DNA of 64,000 nucleotides, taken from a bacterium. GTDB lineage: Bacteria; Desulfobacterota; Binatia; DP-6. Shown here in pieces: positions 18,950-27,252 of this stretch. The first letter of the stretch is position 1; each line of letters begins with the position of its first letter. The DNA lies in contig JAHCID010000008.1 of the NCBI GenBank assembly GCA_026129405.1, positions 179,446-243,445 of the forward strand. Reading direction: 5' to 3'. The translations under genes were made by a program, and so were the position numbers. Under the pieces are notes generated by a model that saw only the letters and a program-made list of their open reading frames with translations, ran no database searches and was not told the DNA's origin.

Positions 18950-19432
18950 ATGCCCGACACGACCCCGTCACCCGACGCCGCCGCGGCACTGAACGCCGAC
19001 CCGTGCGGCTGGGACCGCGCCGTCGGCCTGCGCTACCGGGAGGCCACGCGCGAGCGCGTCGTCGCCGAGTACGAGGTCACGCCGGCGCACCACCAGCCGT
19101 ACGGCATCGTGCACGGCGGCGTGCACTGCAGCGTCGTCGAGAGCGTGTGCTCCACCGGCGCCGGCCTCGACGCGATGGCGCGCGGGCTGCTCGTGGTCGG
19201 CGTCGAGAACCACACCAGCTTCCTGCGCGCCGTGCGCGCGGGCCGGGTCCGCGTCACCGCGACGCCGCTGACGCGCGGCCGCAAGACGCAGCTCTGGCAG
19301 GCCGAGATCCACGACGCCGACGGCCGCCTCGCGGCGACCGGGCGCGTGCGCCTCATCTGCCTCGAGCCGGGTAGCCCGCTCGGCGGTGAGGCCGCGGGCG
19401 CGAAGGCGGGTGGGACACGCCGGCGCGACTGA
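18950..19432 (+). CDS. PaaI-type hotdog thioesterase
   Basis: A 160-residue single hotdog-domain protein. YGIVHGGVHCSVVESVCSTG is the HGG active-site block of PaaI-like acyl-CoA thioesterases, with VGVENHTSFLRAVRAGRVRVTATPLTRGRKTQLWQ forming the central strand pair. It probably hydrolyses aromatic or medium-chain acyl-CoA. The ATG at 18950 gives a family-like N-terminus; a GTG at 18911 would add 13 residues. It is divergent from the O-methyltransferase gene; the last 25 residues are a basic tail. Confidence 0.85.
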   Translation: MPDTTPSPDAAAALNADPCGWDRAVGLRYREATRERVVAEYEVTPAHHQPYGIVHGGVHCSVVESVCSTGAGLDAMARGLLVVGVENHTSFLRAVRAGRVRVTATPLTRGRKTQLWQAEIHDADGRLAATGRVRLICLEPGSPLGGEAAGAKAGGTRRRD

Positions 19433-19447
19433 GCGCCGGCCGCGCCG

Positions 19448-19939
19448 TCAGCGGGCTTCGAGCGCGGCCGACGGCGCCGGCGCCGCGCTCGACGCGCTGG
19501 TGAACGCGGCGGCGACGCTCTCGACGACGGCCAGGAACTGCTCGCGACGGCCGGGCTCGATGCGCCGGTAGACGTCGAGCAGCACGGTGAGGCTCGGATC
19601 GGCGAACATCGCGACGCTGGTGAAGCGCGAGCCGTCGGCGTCGTCGCCGAGCCGGAGATCGATGTCGAGGAGCTTGCGTGCCTCGTCCGAGAGGATCGCC
19701 GGATCGAGCCGCGCGAAGAGGTCGCGCAACGCCACGTGCACGCGGAACACCACGAGAAACGGGGTGGCGAGTCCGACGCCGAGCTCGAGCCGGCTGATCG
19801 CGCCCTGGCTCACGCCCGCAATGTCGGCGAGCTGCTGCTGCGTGAGTCCGACCTGCTCGCGGAGCCGCCGCGCATTCGCGCCCAACCCGCGCATCCACAG
19901 CCCCCAGTCCACCCGCCGCTCGACCGCCTCTTCAACCAC
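19448..19939 (-). CDS. XRE-type HTH regulator with conserved C-terminal domain (copy 2)
   Basis: A 163-residue paralogue of the protein at 15969-16457: HTH TQQQLADIAGVSQGAISRLELG (~34-55) and C-terminal helices VYRRIEPGRREQFLAVVESVAAAF. The GTG start at 19939 follows an AGGAGGGGAGA Shine-Dalgarno. About 65 bases upstream lies an 18-bp perfect palindrome overlapping a TTGACT -35 box, so the gene is probably autoregulated. The targets may include the genes between the two paralogues, but that is inference. Confidence 0.85.
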   Translation of the reverse strand: MVEEAVERRVDWGLWMRGLGANARRLREQVGLTQQQLADIAGVSQGAISRLELGVGLATPFLVVFRVHVALRDLFARLDPAILSDEARKLLDIDLRLGDDADGSRFTSVAMFADPSLTVLLDVYRRIEPGRREQFLAVVESVAAAFTSASSAAPAPSAALEAR

Positions 19940-19999
19940 CGGATTGTCTCCCCTCCTGAGTGACGTATGCGCGCTGGATGCATCATCGTGTTCACATCT

Positions 20000-20017
20000 G
20001 ATTTAGTCAACTAAATC
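20000..20017. promoter_or_regulatory. 18-bp perfect palindrome (candidate operator) overlapping a -35 box
   Basis: GATTTAGTCAACTAAATC reads the same on both strands (8-bp arms around CA). On the minus strand the -35-like TTGACT (20010-20005) lies inside it, and GATGAT is placed 17 bases downstream, pointing into the HTH gene starting at 19939. The AT-rich palindrome stands out in GC-rich sequence and fits an autorepressor site. Confidence 0.65.
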
Positions 20018-20079
20018 TCGCACTTATGCGTGGATTCTCGGTTTGCGACCGATTCAGGCACGCATGGGTGGGTGCCAGC

Positions 20080-20103
20080 ACGAAGAGAATCACGAAGAGA
20101 ATC
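20080..20103. repeat. Two tandem copies of a 12-bp unit
   Basis: ACGAAGAGAATC is repeated exactly twice, head to tail, in the ~260-base gap between the HTH gene and the response-regulator gene. Function unknown; it could be a tandem regulator-binding site or slippage. Confidence 0.7.
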
Positions 20104-20198
20104 TAGGGGGATACGTGGCCTGCCGACGCACCGTGGCGTCAGGCCGATCCCACCTGCCGGCGACGTGGATCGCATGTTTCCCTGGGCCTGCTTCGTCC

Positions 20199-21605
20199 TC
20201 ATGCACGCCCGCGTGTCGGCAGCCCGAGCCGCCGCAGCTTGCCGTAGAGCGCCTCGCGCGTGATGCCGAGGCTGCGCGCGGCGGCGGCCTTGGTCGGCAG
20301 CTCCTGGAGGCGCTGGCGGATGAGCGCCAGCTCGACGCGCGCCATCAGGCGGGCGAGCGGCTCCGCGGTCTGCGGCGCGTGGCGGGCGTCGCGGATGCGG
20401 GAGGCCAGATGGTGCGGGCGGATACGCTGGTCGTTCGGCACGGTGAGGACGAGCCGATGCACCTCGTGCTCGAGCTCGCGGACGTTGCCCGGCCACGGGT
20501 AGGCGACGAGGGCGTCGAGCGCCTCGGGCGTGAAGCCGCCGGTCTGGCGGCGCTCCTCGCGCTCGCAGCGCGCGAGGAAGCGCGCCGCGAGCTCCGGCAC
20601 CTCGGCGGCACGATGGCGCAGCGGCGGGACGCGGATCGGGAAGACGGCGAGCCGGTAGTAGAGGTCGCGGCGGAAGCGGCCGGCCTCGACTTCGGTGCCG
20701 AGCGCGCGGTTCGTCGCCGCCACGATGCGGGCGCGCACCGAGTAGGCGCGGTCCGCCCCGACGGCCTTCACCTCGCCGCCCTGGAGGACGCGCAGCAGCT
20801 TCACCTGGACGGCGGGCGGCGCCTCGCCGATCTCGTCGAGGAACACGGTGCCCTCGCCGGCCTCGGCGAACAGCCCGTTGCGATCCCGCTCGGCGCCGGT
20901 GAAGGCGCCGCGGACGTGGCCGAAGAGCTCGCTCTCGAGGAGCGTCTCGCTGAGGGCGCCGCAGTTCTGGGCGACGAACGGGGCCCCGCGGCGGGCGCTC
21001 TGCGCGTGGACGGCGCGCGCGAGCACCTCCTTGCCGGTGCCCGTCTCACCTTCGAGGAGCACGGGGACGTTGCTGCGTGCCGCCCGCTCCGCGAGCAGCA
21101 GGACCTGGCGCATGGCGGGCGAGGTGGCGACGAAGTCGGCGGGCGCGCTCACGCTCGCGGACGCCGCCGGCGTCGCGAGGCCGCCGGCCTGGTCGACCTG
21201 CGCCAGAACCGCGCGCCCCAACGTCTCCTCGAGCCGCAGGGCGACGTCGGCCGCGTCGAGCGGCTTGCGCACGAAGTCGACCGCCCCCTGCTTGAGCGCT
21301 TCCACCGCCAGACCGGCGGTCGCGTCGTCGCCGCAGGCGAGGATGGGCACGTCGGGGCGCGCCTGCCGGAGCCGCCGCACCACCGGCTCACCGGCGGCGT
21401 CCGGGAGATGCACGTCGGTGACGATGCAGGCGACGCGCGGGCCGCGAAGCGCGCCGAGCGCGCCGCGCAGCGTGGTGGCGAGCACGAGCTGCGGGGCGCC
21501 GTCCCGGGCCGCCAGCGCCTGGCGGATCGCCGACGCCGACCGGGGGTCGGCGTCGGCGACGAGGACGTGGAGCTGCGAGAAGCTGCCGAGACCATCCGAT
21601 GCCAT
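20199..21605 (-). CDS. NtrC-family sigma-54-dependent response regulator
   Basis: A 468-residue three-domain activator. Receiver: acidic ADAD (17-20), phospho-Asp D64 in TDVHLPD, Lys114 in VRKPLD. AAA+ domain: Walker A GETGTGKE (~186), the sigma-54-contact loop GAFTGA (233-238), Walker B VFLDE (254-258) and Arg finger region FRRDLYYRL. C-terminus: Fis-type HTH (AAARSLGITREALYGKLRRLGL). It should open sigma-54 promoters on phosphorylation. The start chosen is the ATG preceded by GGGAGGGAACAGG. No cognate kinase gene is adjacent; the FtsX permease gene is divergent (~230 bases). Confidence 0.94.
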   Translation of the reverse strand: MASDGLGSFSQLHVLVADADPRSASAIRQALAARDGAPQLVLATTLRGALGALRGPRVACIVTDVHLPDAAGEPVVRRLRQARPDVPILACGDDATAGLAVEALKQGAVDFVRKPLDAADVALRLEETLGRAVLAQVDQAGGLATPAASASVSAPADFVATSPAMRQVLLLAERAARSNVPVLLEGETGTGKEVLARAVHAQSARRGAPFVAQNCGALSETLLESELFGHVRGAFTGAERDRNGLFAEAGEGTVFLDEIGEAPPAVQVKLLRVLQGGEVKAVGADRAYSVRARIVAATNRALGTEVEAGRFRRDLYYRLAVFPIRVPPLRHRAAEVPELAARFLARCEREERRQTGGFTPEALDALVAYPWPGNVRELEHEVHRLVLTVPNDQRIRPHHLASRIRDARHAPQTAEPLARLMARVELALIRQRLQELPTKAAAARSLGITREALYGKLRRLGLPTRGRA

Positions 21606-21831
21606 GTCCTGTTCCCTCCCTCTGTGCCGCGCGGCACCGCGGCGGCGCGTGGATACGCGAGTGCGCATTCGAAGTCAATGCTAGACGGACAGATAGAATC
21701 AAGCGGAGCTAGTGCGCGGCGGAGTATCTGCGCGGGGCATCGCGCCGGTGCGAGCAGGGAGCGGCCGGGCTAGTTCGGTGCGGACGAGGGTGGCGCTTGC
21801 CGCGCGAGCGACGGGCCGGGTATGCGCGGCC

Positions 21832-24402
21832 ATGGTCGGCCTGCTCCGTCAGGTGAGTCTGCGCGATTATCGCGCCGCCGTCGGGCGGCTGGCGCTGATG
21901 ATCGGCGGGATCGCGATCGGCGTCGCCCTGATCGCCGCCCTCGGGATCATCAACGCCAGCGTCCTCTCGAACTTCCGTGCGTCGCTCGAGCGGGCTGCGG
22001 GCAAAGCCGCGCTCCAGGTCGTGCTGGGGACGGGCGAGATCGGCTTCGACGAGGCGCTCGTCCCGATCGTCGCCGGGGATCGCGACGTCTCGCACGCGTT
22101 CGGCCTGGTGCGGGGAACGCTCGTCGCCGACGACGGCACGGGCGAAGTGCTCCAGCTCTTCGGCGTCGACCTGGTGTCCGAGGCGATCGACTCGTACGAC
22201 GTGGCGGTCGTCGGCGACGACGTCGACGAGCTCGAGCTGCTGAACGACCCCACGTCCGTGTTCCTGACCGAGGAGTACGCCAGCCGGCGCGGCATTCGCG
22301 TCGGGGATCGCGTCGCGTTCGCCGGGCCGACGGGCGTGCAGGCGTTGCGCGTGCGACGGCTCCTGCGCGCGGAAGGCCTCGCGACCATCTTCGGCGGCAA
22401 CCTCGCGGTGATGGACCTGCCGGCGGCGCAGCGGGTGCTCGCGAAGGAGGGGCGGGTCGATCAGGTCGACGTGCTCGTACGCTCGGATCGGCTGGTCGAG
22501 GGCGTCCGCGCCCGGCTCGCGGATGCGCTGCCGGACTCGCTCACGGTGATGCGGCCGGCGTCGCGCGGCGAGCGCTTCGAGCGCGTCATCGGCGCGTTCC
22601 AGGCCATGCTGGACGGGCTCAGCCTGCTCTGTCTCCTCGCGGGGGTCTTCATCGTCTACAACACCAGCGCGACGGCGGTGACGCAGCGGGCGCGCGATCT
22701 CGCGGTGCTGCTCGCCATCGGCGCCGAGCGCCGGGCGATCTTCGGGCTGGTGGTGCTGGAGGCCCTGCTGATCGGCGCAGTGGCTTCGGTCGTCGGCATC
22801 GGGGTCGGGCTCGGGCTGGCCCGCGTGCTGCTGCACCTCGTCGCGCAGTCGATGGGCGTGATCTACCAGGCGCGCTTCTCGGTCGAGGACTTCACCGTGA
22901 CCTGGGCGGCGCTCGGATGGTACCTGGCGCTGGGGACGGGCAGCGCGGTCGCGGCGGCCATGGTGCCGGCGCGCAAGGCGAGCCGGCTCGATCCGCTCGA
23001 GCTGATGAAGCCCGACTTCCGCGAGAAGCTCGCGATCACGGCGCCGAATCGGCTGCTCCTCGTCGCCGGCGGTGCGATCGTGGTGCTGTCGCTGGTCAGC
23101 ATCTGGGCCGAGCATGCGACGCGGTCCGTGGTGTGGGGTAACGTCGGCGCGTCGCTCTGGTACCTGGCGGCGGTGATCCTCTCGATTCCGCTGATGAGCG
23201 GGGTGTGCCGCGTCCTCGCGGTCGCGCTGCCGCGGGTCTTCGGGCTGGAGGGACGCATGGCCGTCGAGAGCCTCACGCGTTCGCCGGGGCGAACCGGCGT
23301 CACCACGGCCGTCATCGGGCTCAGCCTCACGGTCGCGCTGGCCGTGTCGTCGGTCGCGCTCAGCTTTCGCGAGTCGGAGCGCAACTGGTTCATCCTGACG
23401 GGAGACCTCGTGGTCTCCTCCGTGGCGACCGAAGGCGGGTGGCTCGAATCACCGCTCAGTCCGCGCGTGGGCGAGCGCATCGCGACGGTCCCCGGCGTGG
23501 CGCGGGTCGAGAGCTATCGCGTCCTGCAGGGGCAGGCGTTTCGGGAGGGGCGGATCGCGATGGTGGCGGTCTCGCCCGGGTTCATCGACACGCCGCAGTT
23601 TCGGCGCCAGTTCGTCGCCGGCGATGCCGAGGCTGCGATCGCGGCGGTGCGCGGGGAGGACGGCGTCGTCGTCTCGGACAACCTCGCCGATCGCTTCGGC
23701 CTCGCGGTGGGAGACGAGATCGTCGTGCCGGCGCCGGCGGGCAGCACGCCGTTCCGTGTCACGGGCATCGTGTCGGCGGACTACAGCGGAGATCAGGGCT
23801 CGGTGATCCTCTCGCGTGACCGTCTCGCGGCGCTCTGGGGCGATCGGCAGGTGAGCCACTTCAACGTCTACCTCGCGCCCGGCGCGTCGCTCGACGCCGT
23901 CCGCTCGGGCATCCTCGCCGCGCTCGGCGACGGCTTTCGCGTGAAGGTCCTGACCGTGGGGCAGACGCTGGCCTACCACCAGGGCATGGTCGATCGCGCC
24001 TTCGTCTTCACCTACGCGATCCAGCTGCTGGTCGTGGCGGTGACGCTGGCGGGCATCGTCGACCTGCTGACGACGCAGATCATCGAGCGGCGGCAGGAGA
24101 TCGGCATCTTCCGCGCCATCGGCGCCGATGCGCCGCGCATCGCCCGCGCCATCCGCCTGGAGGCGCTCGTCATCGGCCTGTCCGGGGCGGTGCTCGGGAC
24201 GCTGCTCGGTATCGTGACCTCGCTCCTGTGGGTGCGCGTCAACTTCCGCATCCTGATCGGCTACATCCTCGAGTTCCACTTCCCGACGCTGACGGCGGTC
24301 TGGTGCATGGCGCTGGCCGGGACGGTGGCCGTCATCGCGGGACAGCTGTCGGCGCGACGGGCGTTACGCGCGCCGGTGCTGGACAGCCTGCGTTACGAGT
24401 AG
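21832..24402 (+). CDS. FtsX/MacB-type ABC transporter permease, large
   Basis: An 856-residue membrane protein with two FtsX-type units: an N-terminal helix (LALMIGGIAIGVALIAALGI), a periplasmic domain (GEVLQLFGVDLV, LTEEYASRRGIRVGDR), three helices (~300-410), a central helical link, and a second helix/periplasmic/three-helix unit ending SLRYE. Such permeases mechanotransmit or extract lipids/lipoproteins with a LolD/MacB-type ATPase. It resembles the permease at 45010-47574 along its length. Its ATPase partner is probably the one at 25287-26000, encoded on the opposite strand. The last 71 bases overlap the radical-SAM gene tail to tail. The ATG is preceded only by a weak ribosome site. Confidence 0.9.
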   Translation: MVGLLRQVSLRDYRAAVGRLALMIGGIAIGVALIAALGIINASVLSNFRASLERAAGKAALQVVLGTGEIGFDEALVPIVAGDRDVSHAFGLVRGTLVADDGTGEVLQLFGVDLVSEAIDSYDVAVVGDDVDELELLNDPTSVFLTEEYASRRGIRVGDRVAFAGPTGVQALRVRRLLRAEGLATIFGGNLAVMDLPAAQRVLAKEGRVDQVDVLVRSDRLVEGVRARLADALPDSLTVMRPASRGERFERVIGAFQAMLDGLSLLCLLAGVFIVYNTSATAVTQRARDLAVLLAIGAERRAIFGLVVLEALLIGAVASVVGIGVGLGLARVLLHLVAQSMGVIYQARFSVEDFTVTWAALGWYLALGTGSAVAAAMVPARKASRLDPLELMKPDFREKLAITAPNRLLLVAGGAIVVLSLVSIWAEHATRSVVWGNVGASLWYLAAVILSIPLMSGVCRVLAVALPRVFGLEGRMAVESLTRSPGRTGVTTAVIGLSLTVALAVSSVALSFRESERNWFILTGDLVVSSVATEGGWLESPLSPRVGERIATVPGVARVESYRVLQGQAFREGRIAMVAVSPGFIDTPQFRRQFVAGDAEAAIAAVRGEDGVVVSDNLADRFGLAVGDEIVVPAPAGSTPFRVTGIVSADYSGDQGSVILSRDRLAALWGDRQVSHFNVYLAPGASLDAVRSGILAALGDGFRVKVLTVGQTLAYHQGMVDRAFVFTYAIQLLVVAVTLAGIVDLLTTQIIERRQEIGIFRAIGADAPRIARAIRLEALVIGLSGAVLGTLLGIVTSLLWVRVNFRILIGYILEFHFPTLTAVWCMALAGTVAVIAGQLSARRALRAPVLDSLRYE

Positions 24403-25270
24403 CCGCTGCGAGGTACTCGGTGTTGCGGCAGCGCGTGACGAAATCGCCGGCGTCCCGCACCCGGAGATCCTTGCACCCGCAGGTGCTGAAGCGCATCCCG
24501 CGCGCCGCGCACAGCGCGGCCAGGCGGGCGTAGGTCGCGAGCTTGCGCGCGAGGGGGACGCTGAACGCGACGCCGCCCTCCATCGGCGCACGTTCGATGA
24601 GGCAGGCGAGGCTCGCGGCAGCGAGCGGCTCGTGCCGCAGGCGCCGGCGCGCGCGGCCGAAGGCGAAGAGATAGGTGGCCGTCACGCCCGTGGCGCCGCG
24701 CGCGGCCGCGGCGTCGACCAGGGCGGCGAGGGCGTCGTCGGCGTCGTCGAGGTCGGGGAAGATGGGGTCGAGCCGCAGCGCGCACGGCAGCCCGCGCCGG
24801 ACCACGCGGGCGAGCGTTTCGAGCCGGGCGCGTGCCGGCGGGCAGCCGGGCTCGAGCCGGCGATTGCGCGCGTCGTCGAGGCTGGTCAGGCCGATGCCCA
24901 CGCCCTCCACCTGCGGCGCGTACGCGGCGAGGAGGTCGAGCGTGCGCCGCGGGATGGTGCCCTTCGTGAGCAGCCCGACCACGGTGCCGCGCGGCAGCAG
25001 GTGCGCCAGCAGCGCGTGCGTGCGGGCCGCCGCCTGCGGCGCGAAGGGATCGCTCGCCGGGCTCAGCATGACCGTCGCCGGCGCCGGCAGGCCGGGCAGC
25101 GGCTGCATGTCGACGGCGAGCGGCGCCGGTACGCCCGTGGCCCGCGCCCGCACGTCGGCGAACGGGCAGTACAGACAGCCGAAGGTGCAGCCGGCGGTCA
25201 GGTCGACGACGTGGTTCGCGCAGAACCGGGGTTCGAACGCGAGCGTGAGCGGCGGACGGCGTGCCACCAT
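24332..25270 (-). CDS. Radical SAM protein, SPL (spore photoproduct lyase)-like family
   Basis: A 312-residue protein with the radical-SAM cluster motif CTFGCLYCPF (CxxxCxxC, ~29-36) and the family blocks FCANHVVDLTAGC, VMLSPASDPFAP, LTKGTI and VEGVGIGLTSLDDARNRRLEPGCPP, as in SPL-family proteins lacking the complete photolyase. It should generate a 5'-deoxyadenosyl radical from SAM; substrate unknown. The C-terminal part has CGCKDLRV, possible extra metal ligands. It follows the ABC ATPase on the same strand with a 16-base gap and overlaps the permease gene at its 3' end by 71 bases. Confidence 0.85.
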   Translation of the reverse strand: MVARRPPLTLAFEPRFCANHVVDLTAGCTFGCLYCPFADVRARATGVPAPLAVDMQPLPGLPAPATVMLSPASDPFAPQAAARTHALLAHLLPRGTVVGLLTKGTIPRRTLDLLAAYAPQVEGVGIGLTSLDDARNRRLEPGCPPARARLETLARVVRRGLPCALRLDPIFPDLDDADDALAALVDAAAARGATGVTATYLFAFGRARRRLRHEPLAAASLACLIERAPMEGGVAFSVPLARKLATYARLAALCAARGMRFSTCGCKDLRVRDAGDFVTRCRNTEYLAAATRNAGCPAPARVTPVAPTAVPR

Positions 25271-25286
25271 GAGCCGATCTCCTGCC

Positions 25287-26000
25287 TCACGACGCCTCCG
25301 CCCCGGGGCGCAGCGGGCCGCGCTCCGTCTCGTCGACGTCGATGTCTTCGACGATCTGCCCGTCCCGCATGCGCACGATGCGCTGCCCGTGCGAGGCGCA
25401 GACCGGGTCGTGGGTGACCATCAGGATGGTGATCCCGAAGGTCGCGTTGCACTCGCGCAGCAGCGACATGATGTCGCCGGCCGCGATCGAGTCGAGGTTG
25501 CCGGTGGGCTCGTCGGCCAGCAGCAGCCGCGGCCCGGCGACCAGCGCGCGCGCGATCGCGACCCGCTGCATTTGGCCGCCCGAGAGCTGCGAGGGCTTGT
25601 GGTGCCGGCGGTCGTCGAGCCCGACGAGCGTCAGCATGCGATCGGTGCGGTCCTGGATGTGGGTGGCGGAGCGCCCGTCGAGGAGAAGGGGGAGGGCGAC
25701 GTTCTCCTCGGCCGTGAGGTACGGGAGCAGGTGGAAGAACTGGAAGACGAATCCGAGCTCGCGGCGACGCAGCAGCGCGAGCGCGCGATCGTCCATCCCC
25801 GACAGGCGATACTCGCCCACCTCGATCTCGCCCGCGGTCAGCCGCGTGAGACCGGCGACGAGATGCAGCAGCGTGCTCTTCCCCGACCCGCTCGGGCCCA
25901 TCAGTGAGCAGAACTGTCCCTGCGGAATCACCAGCGACAGGTCCCGCAGCACCCGGACCTCGGTCGGTCCCTCACCGAAGGTCGGCCGGGGAAGCCGCAC
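25287..26000 (-). CDS. ABC exporter ATPase, LolD/MacB type, abnormal N-terminus at element edge
   Basis: A 237-residue ATPase: Walker A GPSGSGKST, Q-loop VFQFFHLLPYLTAEENVALPLLL, signature [15 protein letters not shown], Walker [15 protein letters not shown]-loop MVTHDP. These are LolD/MacB hallmarks, implying a partner FtsX permease, most likely that at 21832-24402. The GTG start gives only VRLPRP before TFGEGPTEV; intact relatives carry about 10 more residues of the first strand. The phage-derived element begins about here, so the 5' end and promoter may have been replaced. Confidence 0.88.
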   Translation of the reverse strand: MRLPRPTFGEGPTEVRVLRDLSLVIPQGQFCSLMGPSGSGKSTLLHLVAGLTRLTAGEIEVGEYRLSGMDDRALALLRRRELGFVFQFFHLLPYLTAEENVALPLLLDGRSATHIQDRTDRMLTLVGLDDRRHHKPSQLSGGQMQRVAIARALVAGPRLLLADEPTGNLDSIAAGDIMSLLRECNATFGITILMVTHDPVCASHGQRIVRMRDGQIVEDIDVDETERGPLRPGAEAS

Positions 26001-26162
26001 CGCGACCGCTGGGGCGACAACTACGCGCGCGCACGGGAGGCGTTCTGAGCCTCCCCGGATACCTCCGCGAGGGCGGCGCTACGGTCCCGCTCGGATCGTG
26101 GCTCCAGCGGTGCGCTGGAGCGCTCCGCGCGTGTGGGGCGCCGGCCCGCCCGGTAACCTTCG

Positions 26163-26525
26163 ATGATCGAACAACGACGACGGCCCCGGACGGGGCTCTA
26201 CACGCGGGCCCAGGAGCAGGCCCGGAAGGAGCAGGCGATGGCCGAGGGCGAAGCCCCCGCGCTCACCGAGGAGCGCATGCGGGCGATCCTGGCGGAGGCG
26301 GCGCCGGCGCCGAATGGGAACGGGCACTACAAGCAGCTGCTCGCGGTCCTGATCGCGATCGGCCTCGGCATCTGCATCATGTCCCAGGTCGGCGTGGCGC
26401 TCGGGTGCCTGTGGTGGCCGCCGCAGGACTGGAACCTCATCAACAAGGCGACGTCGTCGCTCGACGGGATGGCGCTGCTGCTGGCCGGCGGGCTGATCGG
26501 GCTCGCGAAGCCGAGTGGCGGGTGA
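26163..26525 (+). CDS. Small membrane protein, phage-type (possible holin-like)
   Basis: A 120-residue protein with a charged N-terminus (~50 residues), one clear transmembrane segment (YKQLLAVLIAIGLGICIMSQVG) and a second weaker one near the C-terminus (GMALLLAGGLIGLA). The stop overlaps the next ATG (TGATG at 26523-26527). Size and topology would suit a holin or a tail-associated membrane protein, but I recognise no family. First of three coupled genes. Confidence 0.6.
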   Translation: MIEQRRRPRTGLYTRAQEQARKEQAMAEGEAPALTEERMRAILAEAAPAPNGNGHYKQLLAVLIAIGLGICIMSQVGVALGCLWWPPQDWNLINKATSSLDGMALLLAGGLIGLAKPSGG

Positions 26526-26872
26526 TGCGCTTCGAAGATCTCGAACCGCGGTGGCTCGGCGAGGTCGACGTCGGCGAGCGGTCGTGGCGGGAGCTGCCAC
26601 CGGAGACCGGCCCCGCCAGCGCACAGGGCGTCTTCTTCCTCTGCCCGGTGTGCTTCGCGACGAACAGCGGCCCGGTCGGCACGCACGGGATTCTTTGCTG
26701 GACGCCCCAGGTTCCGGCAGCCATGCAACCCGGCCCCGGCCGCCGCTGGCATTTGCGCGGCTCGTCCTTCGCCGACCTGACGCTCGCCGGCGTCGGCTCG
26801 GACTCGGTCTTGCTCACGAGCGGGTGCCGCGCGCACTTCTTCGTGCGCGGCGGCATCGTCGAGGTGTGCTGA
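26525..26872 (+). CDS. Phage-type protein resembling DUF6527
   Basis: A 115-residue soluble protein with CPVCFATNSGP (one CxxC), HGILCWTPQVP, then DLTLAGVGSDSVLLTSGCRAHFFVRGGIVEVC. The 'W.l.G....LtL..S....GC.aHFFvR.G.v' ending resembles DUF6527-like phage proteins, also reported beside bacterial ubiquitin-like conjugation genes. No such genes occur here. Function unknown. Both ends overlap neighbouring genes (TGATG), supporting the reading frame. Confidence 0.6.
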   Translation: MRFEDLEPRWLGEVDVGERSWRELPPETGPASAQGVFFLCPVCFATNSGPVGTHGILCWTPQVPAAMQPGPGRRWHLRGSSFADLTLAGVGSDSVLLTSGCRAHFFVRGGIVEVC

Positions 26873-27252
26873 TGCGCTTCTTCTCTGCCATCGGCACCGC
26901 CCTCGAGTACCGCACGGCCTGGGTCGCGGCGTTCGACACGCTGGAGCACGGCGGCTCGCCCTTCGATGCGCTCGACGTCTTCGCCGGCGCGACGAAGGGT
27001 CAGCTCGACGACCAGGTCGTCGGCGAGCTGCGGAAGGCGCTCGACACCGCGATCACGACCGCCCTGCAGGCGGCGCACGGCGCGGCAACGGTGGTCGGGT
27101 TCCTCGAGGAGCACCGTCCAACGATCGTCGCGGCGGTCGATCAGACGATCGGCGTCGCGATCGACGTGGGGTGGCGGGCGCGGGGCTGGGCGGCGAAGAT
27201 GGAGATCGCTAGACGCGCCCGCGACGTCCCGCGGGCGCACTCGAAGGCCTAA
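26872..27252 (+). CDS. Hypothetical helical phage protein (126 aa)
   Basis: Third gene of the coupled trio (start overlaps the previous stop at 26870-26874). The product is mostly helical with repeated Ala/Val-rich segments (VVGELRKALDTAITTALQAA) and a weakly hydrophobic stretch (IGVAIDVGWRARGW). No family recognised. It is convergent with the NTPase gene; their stop codons overlap by four bases. Confidence 0.5.
   Translation: MRFFSAIGTALEYRTAWVAAFDTLEHGGSPFDALDVFAGATKGQLDDQVVGELRKALDTAITTALQAAHGAATVVGFLEEHRPTIVAAVDQTIGVAIDVGWRARGWAAKMEIARRARDVPRAHSKA

Noticed and set aside
26525-26872. Bacterial ubiquitin-like conjugation system suggested by the DUF6527-like protein
   Set aside because: No E1, E2, JAB protease or ubiquitin-like gene is present nearby.
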